Assembly: GCF_026013615.1 (NCBI RefSeq) | Contig: NZ_JAPDPI010000012.1 | Span: 1 to 64,000 of the forward strand | Direction: 5' to 3' | DNA length: 64,000 bases | From: Plebeiibacterium marinum | GTDB lineage: Bacteria > Bacteroidota > Bacteroidia > Bacteroidales > Marinilabiliaceae | Shown here: piece after piece, positions 1 through 10,443 of the stretch | Position numbering within the stretch: the stretch's first letter is position 1 | Layout: each line of letters opens with the position of its first letter | The notes under the pieces: model-generated | Seen by the model: the letters and a program-made list of their open reading frames with translations, nothing else | The model's database searches: none | Told to the model about the DNA's origin: nothing | Translations under genes and position numbers: made by a program

Positions 1-239
1 TTTTTATAAGTGTTAGATTATGAGATACTTAATAAAATCAACTCAAGTTAGGTAAAGATCTTATTTTAAGCATCTTGCAAATAAGTCTCTTATCTAAAAT
101 CTAAAATCTAACGATCTGTTATATATAAAACTCTTTATTAATGATATAATTCTAAAGATTAAACACTTACATAAACTTAATGAATTTGTGACCCGGAGAA
201 AAGAAACTCAAAGCTCATATCTTTATTAAAACTAAAAAA

Positions 240-1073
240 CTAATCTTCATGAGTTCGAAATTTATTTAAAAAAATATTAGCATATCTTTTCCCTAATTCA
301 CGCTGCCCTTCTGAGTTAAAATGCAGTTTATCTCCCCTGTCTGCTAAATCATTTGAATTTACAGCAACAGCGTACTTATCCTTCCTTGCATAACGCTGTA
401 TCCGGGCATTCATCTTTTTCCAGTTTTTAGGATCTTTTGAATAATTCCCCAACTTTCCCATTACAATCGGTAATTCTTTGTTCCCCGCCATTGTCCTGAA
501 TTGAGTAAATAAACTATCTAAATGTTCCTTACGTTTTTTTATTCTATCCGCTTTTATATCAGATTCACCCTGATGCCAGAGAACACCTTTAATTTCTCCA
601 TATTTTTGAGCAATTTCTACCTTTTCTTTAAAATTAGACAAAAGGGGGACACCCCGATGGGGAGCATCTGAAAGCCACTTTAAAATGGAACTTCCTCCTA
701 CTGCCGTTGGTACCATTAAAATGCTAATACTATCCGGTATATATGCCAATAATTCCCTGGCAAACGACATCCCACAATCTAAACCGGTCATTTTTGGTTC
801 ATAAAAATGCAAGGGTTCTTTGGCTAATATAACCTCGTTCGCCATATTTATGGTTAAAATACGGTTATCCGGGATAGTATCTCCAGGTTCTACAAAGCCT
901 CTTCCTGCCATATTCGATTGTCCGGCCATCATAAACACCCAAACATTGTCTTTATCAGGAATCGTAACTGGCTTTAATTCTTCTTGAGGAAAATTTGCTT
1001 GCCTGTTTTGCGACCATGATACTGAAGAGATCGAAACAAAAATAAAAAAAATGATAATATTATTTTTATACAT
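240..1073 (-). CDS. SASA-domain carbohydrate esterase (sialate O-acetylesterase/CE6-like), secreted
   Basis: This is probably a serine esterase that removes acetyl groups from a polysaccharide. The SGNH-like signatures are visible: GQSNM early in the mature protein (nucleophile Ser), GGSSI, WHQGESD in the middle and LHFNSEGQ near the C-terminus (catalytic His). These are the hallmarks of the SASA/DUF303 family, which includes CE6 acetyl-xylan esterases and sialate acetylesterases. The frame is open 22 codons further upstream, but the start at 1073 gives a clean signal peptide (MYKNNIIIFFIFVSISSVSWSQ) with cleavage before QNRQ, so it is preferred. At about 278 residues it has the normal length. 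It lies divergent from the hybrid two-component gene of PUL1, which fits a role in deacetylating the target glycan. The natural substrate cannot be told from sequence. Confidence 0.8.
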   Translation of the reverse strand: MYKNNIIIFFIFVSISSVSWSQNRQANFPQEELKPVTIPDKDNVWVFMMAGQSNMAGRGFVEPGDTIPDNRILTINMANEVILAKEPLHFYEPKMTGLDCGMSFARELLAYIPDSISILMVPTAVGGSSILKWLSDAPHRGVPLLSNFKEKVEIAQKYGEIKGVLWHQGESDIKADRIKKRKEHLDSLFTQFRTMAGNKELPIVMGKLGNYSKDPKNWKKMNARIQRYARKDKYAVAVNSNDLADRGDKLHFNSEGQRELGKRYANIFLNKFRTHED

Positions 1074-1298
1074 AACTAACTTTAAATATGTTTTAAAATT
1101 CAGGCCCTGGAATAAAGTACGGATAAAGTTGTGCAACAATATTAAGGCTTTTCATCATACATTTTCATATCATTCAAAGACAGTTGATGTCATATTTTGA
1201 CCTTGTGCCATAATATACATTCTTTTTGATTAATATTGGAGTATACTATCGTAGTGAATAATAGTTGAACAGATCACTTATCAAACATAAATTTCAAG

Positions 1299-4200
1299 GT
1301 GAAAAAACTAAAACAATACACATTAGTTGTCCTTATATTTTTGGCTCTGGGTACAAATCTACTTTCAAACAGCCTTTTTTTTGAGAAAATAGAAGGCTTG
1401 CCTAATATGCCCAATACACCCATACATGGTATTGTCAAAGATTCTATTGGTTATATATGGTTTGGAACGGAAAACGGGTTATATCGTTTTAATGGATTGG
1501 ATTTTGAATTATATATAAACTTAAAAAATGACTCAACCACAATACCAGAAAACCGTATCCGCAATATTATTCTGGATAAAGAAGAACAACTCTGGGTTTT
1601 AGATTTTAATAACCTATACACTAAATATAATTATTCATCCAACAATTTTATAAGAATTCCAGGCAGCCATGTAAACAACGCTGTAAAAGAAAAACTCAAT
1701 AGCAGATCCTTCAAACTTAATTATGACAAGGTGATAAAAGACCATAGATTTTATTTATCGAATCACCATTTTTCATCTATAAATATTAAAACTCAAAAGG
1801 CCCATACCTATTTTTCTAATTATAAAAAACCAGGATGTTTAACAGAGGATTACATAACCTCTTTTTACATAGATAATCAGGATTTTATATGGATAGGCAC
1901 CAGGGAAGGATCTATTTACAAAGTAGACTCTAAAAGAAAGCCCTTCGACTACAACCTGAATTTTAAAGCTCAAAATAAAAACACCTTTGAAACCTCTGTT
2001 AGAGCCATTCTTAAAACAGATGAAGAATTATGGCTTGCCTCAAACCATAGTGGCATTTCGGTTTATAGAGATGGTGAATTACAATTGAAGCATCCTTACT
2101 ACAACTCTAATAACAAACAAAGACAAGTAAGAGTATTAACCAAAGACCATTATGGCAATATATGGATTGGAGGAGTTGATGGGCTGGGAATGTTTGACAA
2201 TAAGAACCAAATAAAAGTCCCTGTTATTAATAAAGAAACAAAACCGGAATTTAACAGATGGTCGGTATACTGTTTGGCGGAGTCTGATTCTGGTTTTATT
2301 TGGGCGGGGGTGTTTAATAAACTAGTAAGGATAAATGTCCAAACCCACGAAACAACATATATATATCTGACGGAATTAATTGGAGAACATAGCATCACAG
2401 CAATACACCAGGATAGGAAAGGAAATATCTGGTTAGGGACAGAAGGCAGTGGCTTAATACGGCTAAAACGAAATGCTGAGGGTGAAATCAAAGATACCGT
2501 GATATTATCAGATGATGTGGTAATAGGAAACAGAATTTACGCCTTATATGAGGATAAACAGGGAACCATCTGGGTAGGGACATCTGAAGGCGTAAGTGCA
2601 ATAAATCCAAATAATTTAAGCCACAAAGGGATATATTCCCTGAACCAAAATAAACCTTGTTATATTAGTTCAATCACAGGCGACAATGCCGGAAACATTT
2701 GGGTTACACATAAAGAAGGCTTATTTAAAATTGAGTTGAAGAATAATTTTACAACGCATTATAATCTGGGGACTCATGCTAACGATTGGGTATTTTTAAA
2801 CGGAGCATCTTTTAACGACAAGGATAGCATACTTTATTTTGGAGCCAGAGAAGGGTATGTTAAATTTCAACCAAACAATATCCGGAAAGACAACCTGGCA
2901 CCCAAATTATTTCTTTCTTCATTATCAGTTGCCGGAATTAAAATTGAACCACAAACACTTATTGATGGAAACGCGATTCTGGAGCATGCCCTTTTTAAAA
3001 CCAAAAACATACGATTATCCAATAAAAACAGGAATTTCTCATTGGAAATGATTGCTTTTTATTACCAAAATCCTAATGGTGTAAAATACTATTATCAGCT
3101 CGATGGGATTGATGATAGCTGGCAAGAAACAAAGGAAAACAAAGTTGCATATAAAAAAATCCCCCCTGGAAATTACGTTTTTAAAGCAAAGGCTTTATCA
3201 CCAGACGGCATTTGGTCTGATGAAAAACAACTGAAAATATTCGTTTCATCGCCTTGGTATGCTACAACACATGCTATAATTATATATATAGTACTGGTGC
3301 TTTCTGTATTATACTTAATATATTTTGAACTAAAAGCTCGTGAGAAATTAAAAAACAAGATTTTGCTAGAACGCTTAAACGCTGAGAAAAACGAAGAAAT
3401 AAACACAGAGAAGTTAGAATTTTTCACCAATGTGTCACATGAATTAAGAACCCCTCTTACATTAATCACAGATCCGGTAAAGCAACTAAAATCTACGGAT
3501 ATAAGTCTCGACAAAAAACGTCTGTATATTGACATTATAGACAGAAATGTGACCCATCTTACATCATTAATTAATCAGATTTTAGATTTTAGAAAAACAG
3601 AGGCCGGTAAAATAAAGCTTAATTACGAAATAAAGGATGGTATAAAAATCATATATGAAACCATGAAAACCTTTGATGCCATGGCTAACCAAAGGCAAAT
3701 TGAACTCAATTTTTCAACCAACTTCTTAACTTTTATAGGATTATTTGATGAAGATAAATTAAAAAAAATAGTCTTAAACATCATTTCAAATTCGTTTAAA
3801 TACACACCCGATAAAGGAATTGTCAATGTAGATGTAACTATCAACCAAGAGGAAACACAGTTGAAAATCAAAATATCGGATAATGGGGTTGGCATAAGTA
3901 AAAATAAACTAAATAAAGTTTTTGATCCATTTAATAGTATAGGCACCAAACCTTTTCAGGGATCAACCTCAGGCATGGGGCTTGCCCTTACTAAAAAATG
4001 GATAGAACAATTAAATGGCAAAATTGACATTACAAGCCAACACAAAAAGGGAACCGCTGTAACTATTACACTACCCGTAAGGGGGCAAAACGACCAAATA
4101 GGAAAAGAAGTTGATGAGCTTGTTGATGAAAATATGGTTGGTGGAGAATACATAGATGCCATTGATGATTCAAAAACTGTTATTCTAATTGTTGAGGACA

Positions 4201-4928
4201 ACCAGGATATCCTTTCTTACCTGAACCAGGAATTAAAAAAAGACAATTCCATACTTATGGCAAACAACGGACTTGAGGGACTGGATTTAGCATTTAAACA
4301 TATTCCTGACATTATAATAACCGATGTAATGATGCCGGAAATGGATGGCATAGAGATGTGTTCAAAAATAAAAAACGATGAAAAAACTTCTCATATACCT
4401 GTAATTATGCTGACTGCAAAAACATCAAGCAACTCACAGGTGGAAGGATTAAAAACAGGTGCAGATGTTTATATCCCTAAACCTTTTAATATTGAAGTTA
4501 TTAAAGCACAAGTAGAAAGCATCATTCAGAACCGGAAACGATTACAAGAAAAGCTCGCCGGAAGAAAATTTGCTTCTCAATTAAAAGAATCCATAAATCC
4601 TATTGACAGCGCCTTTTTAAACAAAGCAAATAAAGCTATTGAAGAAAACCTTGGCAAACCGGGTTTTAAACAAGAGGATCTGGCCCGGTTATTAAGAATA
4701 AGTACGCGACAATTATCCCGAAAGGTAAAGGCAACAACCGGAAATACGGTTCATGAATACATTACCAAAGTAAGGATGGAAAAGGCATCTGATCTGTTAC
4801 TCAATTCAAATTTAAATATTACAGAAATAGCTTTTGAATTAGGGTTCTCTGAACAATCAAACTTTTCCAGATCTTTCTCAAAATATTTTGGATGCAGTCC
4901 ATCAAAATACAAGGAGCAGCCTGTTTGA
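1299..4928 (+). CDS. Hybrid two-component system sensor/regulator (HTCS) of PUL1
   Basis: A single-polypeptide glycan sensor of the Bacteroidota HTCS type. Domains in order: signal peptide (1-24); a periplasmic beta-propeller of Reg_prop repeats marked by repeated IWFGT/IWIGT motifs (about 30-560); a Y_Y_Y domain (about 585-650); a transmembrane helix near 657-680; HisKA with the FFTNVSHELRTPL box and phospho-acceptor His714; HATPase_c with NG and GMGLAL motifs (about 810-930); a receiver domain with DVMMPEMDG, phospho-acceptor Asp1009; and a C-terminal AraC-type HTH ending in the GFSEQSNFSRSF helix. All key residues are intact. The start is GTG. It is followed by GH2, thioredoxin-like, SusC and SusD genes, so it most likely senses an oligosaccharide in the periplasm and activates PUL1. 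Confidence 0.95.
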   Translation: MKKLKQYTLVVLIFLALGTNLLSNSLFFEKIEGLPNMPNTPIHGIVKDSIGYIWFGTENGLYRFNGLDFELYINLKNDSTTIPENRIRNIILDKEEQLWVLDFNNLYTKYNYSSNNFIRIPGSHVNNAVKEKLNSRSFKLNYDKVIKDHRFYLSNHHFSSINIKTQKAHTYFSNYKKPGCLTEDYITSFYIDNQDFIWIGTREGSIYKVDSKRKPFDYNLNFKAQNKNTFETSVRAILKTDEELWLASNHSGISVYRDGELQLKHPYYNSNNKQRQVRVLTKDHYGNIWIGGVDGLGMFDNKNQIKVPVINKETKPEFNRWSVYCLAESDSGFIWAGVFNKLVRINVQTHETTYIYLTELIGEHSITAIHQDRKGNIWLGTEGSGLIRLKRNAEGEIKDTVILSDDVVIGNRIYALYEDKQGTIWVGTSEGVSAINPNNLSHKGIYSLNQNKPCYISSITGDNAGNIWVTHKEGLFKIELKNNFTTHYNLGTHANDWVFLNGASFNDKDSILYFGAREGYVKFQPNNIRKDNLAPKLFLSSLSVAGIKIEPQTLIDGNAILEHALFKTKNIRLSNKNRNFSLEMIAFYYQNPNGVKYYYQLDGIDDSWQETKENKVAYKKIPPGNYVFKAKALSPDGIWSDEKQLKIFVSSPWYATTHAIIIYIVLVLSVLYLIYFELKAREKLKNKILLERLNAEKNEEINTEKLEFFTNVSHELRTPLTLITDPVKQLKSTDISLDKKRLYIDIIDRNVTHLTSLINQILDFRKTEAGKIKLNYEIKDGIKIIYETMKTFDAMANQRQIELNFSTNFLTFIGLFDEDKLKKIVLNIISNSFKYTPDKGIVNVDVTINQEETQLKIKISDNGVGISKNKLNKVFDPFNSIGTKPFQGSTSGMGLALTKKWIEQLNGKIDITSQHKKGTAVTITLPVRGQNDQIGKEVDELVDENMVGGEYIDAIDDSKTVILIVEDNQDILSYLNQELKKDNSILMANNGLEGLDLAFKHIPDIIITDVMMPEMDGIEMCSKIKNDEKTSHIPVIMLTAKTSSNSQVEGLKTGADVYIPKPFNIEVIKAQVESIIQNRKRLQEKLAGRKFASQLKESINPIDSAFLNKANKAIEENLGKPGFKQEDLARLLRISTRQLSRKVKATTGNTVHEYITKVRMEKASDLLLNSNLNITEIAFELGFSEQSNFSRSFSKYFGCSPSKYKEQPV

Positions 4929-5140
4929 AACCTATTTACAATACAAACACAACACTACTGATTTACAATGCATTCGCAATACAGATCAGTTATACAGTAA
5001 TAATATGATATATTTACTTGTCGTAAATTGATACAAGTTGTCTCAATTAGACATTCCTCATCCCCAAGATATTGGGTTACTTTACAATGAATAAAATTCA
5101 AATATTCACTGTACGATAAAACACTAAGGGAATTTAAATA

Positions 5141-8100
5141 ATGAATCAGATGAGAACAACAAAGTCAACAGTTTTAATTTTATCTTTTGTGCTCTTTATG
5201 ATGGGCATTGGTATAAATAGTTGTTATGCCAAACGAACGAAGTATAATTTCAACCATGGTTGGAAATTACATGTAGGAGATCAGGAAGGGGCAGAGAAAA
5301 TTGGTTTTGATGACAACAGCTGGAAGCAAGTTACATTACCATATGCATGGAACCAGGATGAAGCTTTTAAGAAAGATATTGTTGACCTGTCCACCTCCAT
5401 TGTTTGGTATCGCAAAACATTTCAATTACCTGAAACCAACAATCACGACAAGGTGTTTGTTGAATTTGAAGGTGTTCGACAAATGGGTGAAGTATATATC
5501 AATGGAAAATACATAGGTTTTCATGAAAACGGAGTGATGGCTTTTGGGTTTGACTTAACACCATTTTTAAGCCCTTATCCTGAAAAAAATGTGATTGCGG
5601 TAAAAACCGATAACGATTGGAAATACAAAGAACGTCATACCGGAAGTGGTTTTCAATGGAATGATAAAAACTTTAATGCCAATTACGGAGGTATCCCCAA
5701 AAATGTATTTTTACATACTACATCAAATGTTTATCAAACATTACCGTTATATACCTCTCTGGGAACAACTGGCACTTACGTATATGCAACCGATTTTGAT
5801 ATAAAAGCTAAAAAAGCAGTTGTAAATATTGACACCCAGGTAAAAAACGAATCTGAATCGATGGTTGATGTACAGCTAAATATCAAAATTGAAGATTTGG
5901 ATGGTAATATTGTGAAAACTTTTACCGGAGATGTGTATAGCCTGTCACCTAATGGAATGCGTGAAATTCATGCTGCAGATACGGTAACAAATTTAAACTT
6001 TTGGAGCTGGGGATATGGTTATCTGTATAATGTATATTCTGAACTTAAAATTGATGGGAAAGTTGTTGACCAGGTTAAAGTTCGTACCGGATTCCGAAAA
6101 ACAAAATTTGCCAACGGTATGATCTATCTTAATGATCGGGTTATCATGATGAAAGGTTATGCGCAAAGAACGAGTAATGAGTGGCCATCTGTGGGTATGT
6201 CTGTTCCTGCTTGGTTAAGTGATTATGGCAACAGTTTGATTACTGAAGGTAATGGAAATATGGTGCGTTGGATGCATGTTACACCATGGAAACAAGATGT
6301 AGAGTCGTTTGACAGGATGGGACTGATTCATGCCATGCCTGCCGGGGATGCAGAAAAAGACGTTACAGGAAGGCGCTGGGAACAAAGAAAAGAGCTGATG
6401 CGCGATGCCATTATCTACAATAGAAACAACCCCAGCATCCTGTTTTATGAGTGTGGAAATGAAAGCATCTCAGAAGAGCATATGGCAGAAATGAAAGCGA
6501 TCCGAAACAAATATGATCCTTATGGAGGTAAAGCCATAGGCAGCAGGGAAATGCTGGATAGCAAAGTTGCAGAATATGGGGGTGAAATGCTTTATATCAA
6601 TAAAAGTGCCGACATTCCTTTTTGGGCCATGGAATATAGCCGTGATGAGGGTTCCCGGAAATATTGGGACGATTTTACAGCTCCTTATCACAAAAATGGA
6701 GAAGGTGGAACTTTTGGTACTAATGTAAATGGCAGTAAAATCAAAGACGCTTCCCCATACAACCACAACCAGGATTCTCATGCCATAGAAGATGTTGTAC
6801 GTTGGTACGATTACTGGGAAATGCGCCCGGGTACAGGAAAAAGGGTGAGTTCTGGTGGTGCCAACATTATTTTTAGTGATACCAACACACACTACCGTGG
6901 AGAGCAAAATTTTAGAAGAAGTGGAGAGGTTGATGCCATGCGCATACCCAAAGATAATTACTGGGCTCATAAAGTAATTTGGGATGGTTGGGTTGATACA
7001 GATACTGTTAGGGCCCATATATTAGGTCATTGGAATTATGAAAACAACGTAACCAAGGATATTATTGTTGTATCCACAGCTAATAAAGTGGAGTTGTTTA
7101 GAAATGGTAAAAGCCTTGGGAAAGGCCAACAGAGCCACAGGTTCCTATTTACCTTTAAGAATGTGAAATTTGAGAAAGGTACTTTAAAAGCCATAGGTTA
7201 CAATGCTGAAGGCAAACCAGTTTGTGAGGACATAAATAAAACCGTAGGTGAACCATATTCTCTAAAGCTTACTTCAATCCAAAACCTCAATGGCATGGTG
7301 GCCGATGGCCAGGATTTAGCTATTGTTCAGGTTGAAGTGGTTGATGAATCAGGAAATCGCTGTCCAACAGCCTTAAACATGATCAATTTTGAGGTAAAAG
7401 GAGCTGGAGAATTTGTGGGTGGTATAGCCCATGGAAAAGATAATTATGTTGGAAATAAGCAATTACCTGTTGAATGTGGCGTAAACAGGATTTTTGTCCG
7501 CTCAATTGCCAATAAGGCAGGCAAAATTAGCATTCTGGCCACGTCAGATAATCTTAAAAAAGATAAAATCACAATTGAAACCAAGGGAACAGATACAAGG
7601 GCTCTTTCTGGAGTAATGCCAGATGATAACTTGCCATCTTACCTAAAAATGGGACCTACTCCCCAAACTCCTTCTTATGAAATATCCAGAATCCCTTTAA
7701 AAATAATTTCAGCAAACGCTTCCTCTAACCAGGATTCTGTTGAGTTATCATACGACGATAATGAATTTACAGAATGGCATAATGATGGGCACTTAAATAC
7801 CGGGGTTATTGAATATGAACTGGAAAGAGAAGCAAACATTAATCAGGTGGTTGCAAAACTTAAGGGATGGCGAAGAAAAAGTTACCCCATAAGTATTTTT
7901 GTAGACAACAAGAAAGTGTTTGAAGGCCAATCTCCCCGCAGCCTTGGATATGTAACTTTTAACTTTAAGCCAACAAAAGGGAAAAAAGTTCGCATTGCTT
8001 TAACCGGAGCTGCTACCGATGATGATGCTTTTAACATTGTAGAAATAACCGGAAAAGTTGATCTGGCCGGCGTTGAAAAGGAAGGCTCCAAAGGGGGCAG

Positions 8101-8146
8101 TTTAAATATTTTAGAAATTGAGTTTTATGAACCCGTAGGAATGTAG
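5141..8146 (+). CDS. Glycoside hydrolase family 2 protein (beta-galactosidase-like), exported
   Basis: Exported GH2 enzyme of 1001 residues. It opens with a hydrophobic signal, and the INSC tetrapeptide could serve as a lipobox. A GH2 sugar-binding jelly-roll (about 35-195), an Ig-like domain and a TIM barrel (about 325-620) follow. The acid/base glutamate is E441 in the YECGNES motif, and E498 in WAMEY is the likely nucleophile. After the barrel come a DUF4982-like segment, an Ig-like domain starting near 705 (LKLTSIQNLNGMVADGQDL) and a C-terminal discoidin/F5-8C-like module (about 850-1001), which may bind sugar. It lies 212 bp after the HTCS. A strong terminator follows immediately. Exact specificity (galactoside, glucuronide or other) is not determined. 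Confidence 0.88.
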   Translation: MNQMRTTKSTVLILSFVLFMMGIGINSCYAKRTKYNFNHGWKLHVGDQEGAEKIGFDDNSWKQVTLPYAWNQDEAFKKDIVDLSTSIVWYRKTFQLPETNNHDKVFVEFEGVRQMGEVYINGKYIGFHENGVMAFGFDLTPFLSPYPEKNVIAVKTDNDWKYKERHTGSGFQWNDKNFNANYGGIPKNVFLHTTSNVYQTLPLYTSLGTTGTYVYATDFDIKAKKAVVNIDTQVKNESESMVDVQLNIKIEDLDGNIVKTFTGDVYSLSPNGMREIHAADTVTNLNFWSWGYGYLYNVYSELKIDGKVVDQVKVRTGFRKTKFANGMIYLNDRVIMMKGYAQRTSNEWPSVGMSVPAWLSDYGNSLITEGNGNMVRWMHVTPWKQDVESFDRMGLIHAMPAGDAEKDVTGRRWEQRKELMRDAIIYNRNNPSILFYECGNESISEEHMAEMKAIRNKYDPYGGKAIGSREMLDSKVAEYGGEMLYINKSADIPFWAMEYSRDEGSRKYWDDFTAPYHKNGEGGTFGTNVNGSKIKDASPYNHNQDSHAIEDVVRWYDYWEMRPGTGKRVSSGGANIIFSDTNTHYRGEQNFRRSGEVDAMRIPKDNYWAHKVIWDGWVDTDTVRAHILGHWNYENNVTKDIIVVSTANKVELFRNGKSLGKGQQSHRFLFTFKNVKFEKGTLKAIGYNAEGKPVCEDINKTVGEPYSLKLTSIQNLNGMVADGQDLAIVQVEVVDESGNRCPTALNMINFEVKGAGEFVGGIAHGKDNYVGNKQLPVECGVNRIFVRSIANKAGKISILATSDNLKKDKITIETKGTDTRALSGVMPDDNLPSYLKMGPTPQTPSYEISRIPLKIISANASSNQDSVELSYDDNEFTEWHNDGHLNTGVIEYELEREANINQVVAKLKGWRRKSYPISIFVDNKKVFEGQSPRSLGYVTFNFKPTKGKKVRIALTGAATDDDAFNIVEITGKVDLAGVEKEGSKGGSLNILEIEFYEPVGM

Positions 8147-8173
8147 CCTCCTGTATACATTCATTGAATTATA

Positions 8174-8208
8174 AAGCATTTGACTTTTAGGAGTCAAATG
8201 CTTTTTTG
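8174..8208 (+). terminator. Intrinsic terminator after GH2
   Basis: A perfect 12-bp stem (AAGCATTTGACT at 8174-8185 pairing with 8192-8203) with a 6-nt loop is followed by a run of T. It sits 27 bp after the GH2 stop codon and separates it from the thioredoxin-like gene. Confidence 0.9.
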
Positions 8209-8318
8209 TTTTACAGATATTATTTACTTTCGTTTGAAACCTTAACTATTACAACATATAAACTCATCATTACATTTATATAAATCCTCAATTCTAAAAA
8301 AACTAACACAAACAAACC

Positions 8319-9938
8319 ATGAAAAAGTATTTTTTATTTTTAGGCTTATCCTGTCTTATTTGTACCCTTGGCATTGCCCAAAACAACACCATTCATCGTC
8401 CCCAATATGAAACCAGTAACACATCATTATTTGAGATTGACAAAATAGAATTAAAGGATGATACTACCATATTGTATTGCGATGTGTACAACAGAGTTGG
8501 AATGTGGGTAAGGATTAGCTCCAACAGTTATTTAAAAGGACACTCGGGTCAGGTATATAAATTGCTATATTCGGAAGGCTTTGAACTGGACAAAGAGGTA
8601 CCCATGCCCCCCTCCGGGAATATTAGTTTTAAACTATTCATGGAGCCTTTAGGTGTAAATGAAAATACCTTTGATTTTATGGAAGGTGAATATGAAAATG
8701 CCTTTAAAGTTTTTGGGATAAAAACATTTAAACCTCAAGCCTGTGATGCTCCTATACACTGCAAATTACAAGGAGAAGTGATAGGCCGCCCCCATAGTAG
8801 CCGTTTAGTACTCACCAAAGAACGGGGTGATGAGCGCATTTCAGCAATATATATTCCTATCCGGGATGGGAAATTTGAATACACCTTAAACTGCCAACAT
8901 ATAGAATCTTACGACTTAACTTTTTTTGATGAAATGCTAAACGGGGCATGGAGACCCATAAAATTCTTCTCCGACTCTGATTCTATTTCGTTTAAACTGT
9001 TTCCTGGTGAGGAGTTCAACAAAAACATAGTTATTGGAGGAACAACTAACAAGGAATACAGTACGCACTTGTCAAAAGCCGACTCAATATTTAATATTCA
9101 ACAGGTACAACAGCAGTTTGACAGTTTAATGAAGGCAGGGAAATACAATTCTCCTGAATGTATTGAATTACAAAATGAAATCAACTTGGCAAACGACCGT
9201 AAACAAAAGGATAGCTTAGGCATATTATTATCACAAATGTATAATAACGGAGAAGCCTATACCCGGGAAGCAAACGAATTGATTTCTCATTCACAAAAAC
9301 TAAGTCAACAAATTAAAGATTATGACACGGATTATATCAAAAACAATTCATCAATAATGGCCTATAGTTTATTGGTTAACAAAATACAAGAAGCCCTTGA
9401 TAATCCGCAAGAAGATCTTAATGACTATATAGATTCATATAACATTTATGCAAAAAAATACCCCAAACACCCATATACCCAAAAGCTGTACAATATAGTT
9501 GAGAGCTATACTTCCATTAAAGTTGGAGGTTCGTTTATAGATGTTTCTGCTAAAGACTTCGATGGCAATCCTGTTGTTCTGTCTGAACAAATCAAAGGCA
9601 AAGTAGCTTTAGTAGACATGTGGGCCTCATGGTGCGGTCCGTGCCGGAAAAATGCCATAAGCATGATTCCTGTATATGAATCGTATAAAGACAAAGGGTT
9701 TACGGTTGTAGGTATTGCCAGGGAAAGGGAAATATCATCAGGAATTAACGCTGCTAAAAAAGATAAATACCCCTGGTTAAATCTAATTGAATTAAACGAT
9801 TCCGGTAAAATTTGGGAAAAATATGGACTTGGAAATTCAGGAGGAAGCTCATTTTTAATAGATAAAGATGGAACTATCCTGGCAATTCACCCCAGTGCGG
9901 ATGAACTGAAGAAAATACTTGATGGGCTGTTGAAATAG
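8319..9938 (+). CDS. TlpA/ResA-like thioredoxin-domain protein with long N-terminal extension, exported
   Basis: Exported protein of 539 residues with a signal peptide ending near GIAQ. The N-terminal part resembles the DUF4369-type beta-sandwich often found ahead of Bacteroidota thioredoxins. The middle (about 255-380) is charged and likely helical. The C-terminal 145 residues form a thioredoxin fold with the redox motif WASWCGPCR (C439 and C442) and a late KDGTILA strand. The family reduces or rearranges disulfides in periplasmic or surface proteins. It lies alone between two terminators inside PUL1, between GH2 and SusC. Its partner is unknown; helping disulfide-containing PUL1 proteins fold is only an inference. 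Confidence 0.85.
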   Translation: MKKYFLFLGLSCLICTLGIAQNNTIHRPQYETSNTSLFEIDKIELKDDTTILYCDVYNRVGMWVRISSNSYLKGHSGQVYKLLYSEGFELDKEVPMPPSGNISFKLFMEPLGVNENTFDFMEGEYENAFKVFGIKTFKPQACDAPIHCKLQGEVIGRPHSSRLVLTKERGDERISAIYIPIRDGKFEYTLNCQHIESYDLTFFDEMLNGAWRPIKFFSDSDSISFKLFPGEEFNKNIVIGGTTNKEYSTHLSKADSIFNIQQVQQQFDSLMKAGKYNSPECIELQNEINLANDRKQKDSLGILLSQMYNNGEAYTREANELISHSQKLSQQIKDYDTDYIKNNSSIMAYSLLVNKIQEALDNPQEDLNDYIDSYNIYAKKYPKHPYTQKLYNIVESYTSIKVGGSFIDVSAKDFDGNPVVLSEQIKGKVALVDMWASWCGPCRKNAISMIPVYESYKDKGFTVVGIAREREISSGINAAKKDKYPWLNLIELNDSGKIWEKYGLGNSGGSSFLIDKDGTILAIHPSADELKKILDGLLK

Positions 9939-10443
9939 ACGGAATATAAAACGCTTCACAATATTTCTCCATCTAAAAACATAAATCAGATTCGTTTTAT
10001 AATTACGAAGAGGGTATCAAAACGACACCCTCTTTTCTTTTATTGCATTAACCCACTCGATAAAAACGCAACATACGCAATCCCTCCTTATTACCTGCTA
10101 TTATCCTTTTGTGTTATTTCATTTAACAACCAGGATTCCAATCAAAAATACACACCTTGTCGCTTTTTGAATACTATTGTCCATTTATGATAGGTTTTAT
10201 AAAATGACTCTCTATAGTTTTACTACAAAGCAAAGAACATAGTATATAAGACTGATTAATAAAGTGAATTTATGCAGAAAACTGCATATAATAAGTTTAA
10301 ATCCATTTGTTAATTTATGTTACTTTTTGATAATTTATATTTATATTGAAGATCCGTTTTTTCAATTTACTCGGTCCTAAGTCTATGAAGAACTAAAAAA
10401 AACCACTAACAACAGCATATTGTTAAACATTAATCTATTATTT
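9939..10443 (+). promoter_or_regulatory. Gene-free regulatory region upstream of PUL1 susC
   Basis: About 500 bp with no credible ORF. Apart from the terminator at 10008-10041 it is AT-rich leader and promoter DNA. A perfect dyad TATGCAG-AAAA-CTGCATA lies at 10271-10288, a possible regulator site. A TACTTTTTG stretch near 10320-10328 is close to, but does not match, the Bacteroidota -7 consensus TAnnTTTG. The dyad is seen directly; its use by the PUL1 HTCS is a guess. Confidence 0.4.
10008..10041 (+). terminator. Intrinsic terminator after thioredoxin-like gene
   Basis: An 8-bp stem (AAGAGGGT at 10008-10015 with 10027-10034) and an 11-nt loop lead into a T-rich tail. It lies about 70 bp after the preceding stop codon. 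Confidence 0.8.

Noticed and set aside
4981-5040. ACTTGT...ACAAGT dyad before the first GH2 gene
   Set aside because: Only 6-bp arms with an 11-bp centre in AT-rich DNA; could easily be chance, and no second copy was seen.
6470-7018. Minus-strand ORF of 182 residues inside the GH2 gene
   Set aside because: Opposite-strand shadow of a clearly coding GH2 with intact catalytic motifs.
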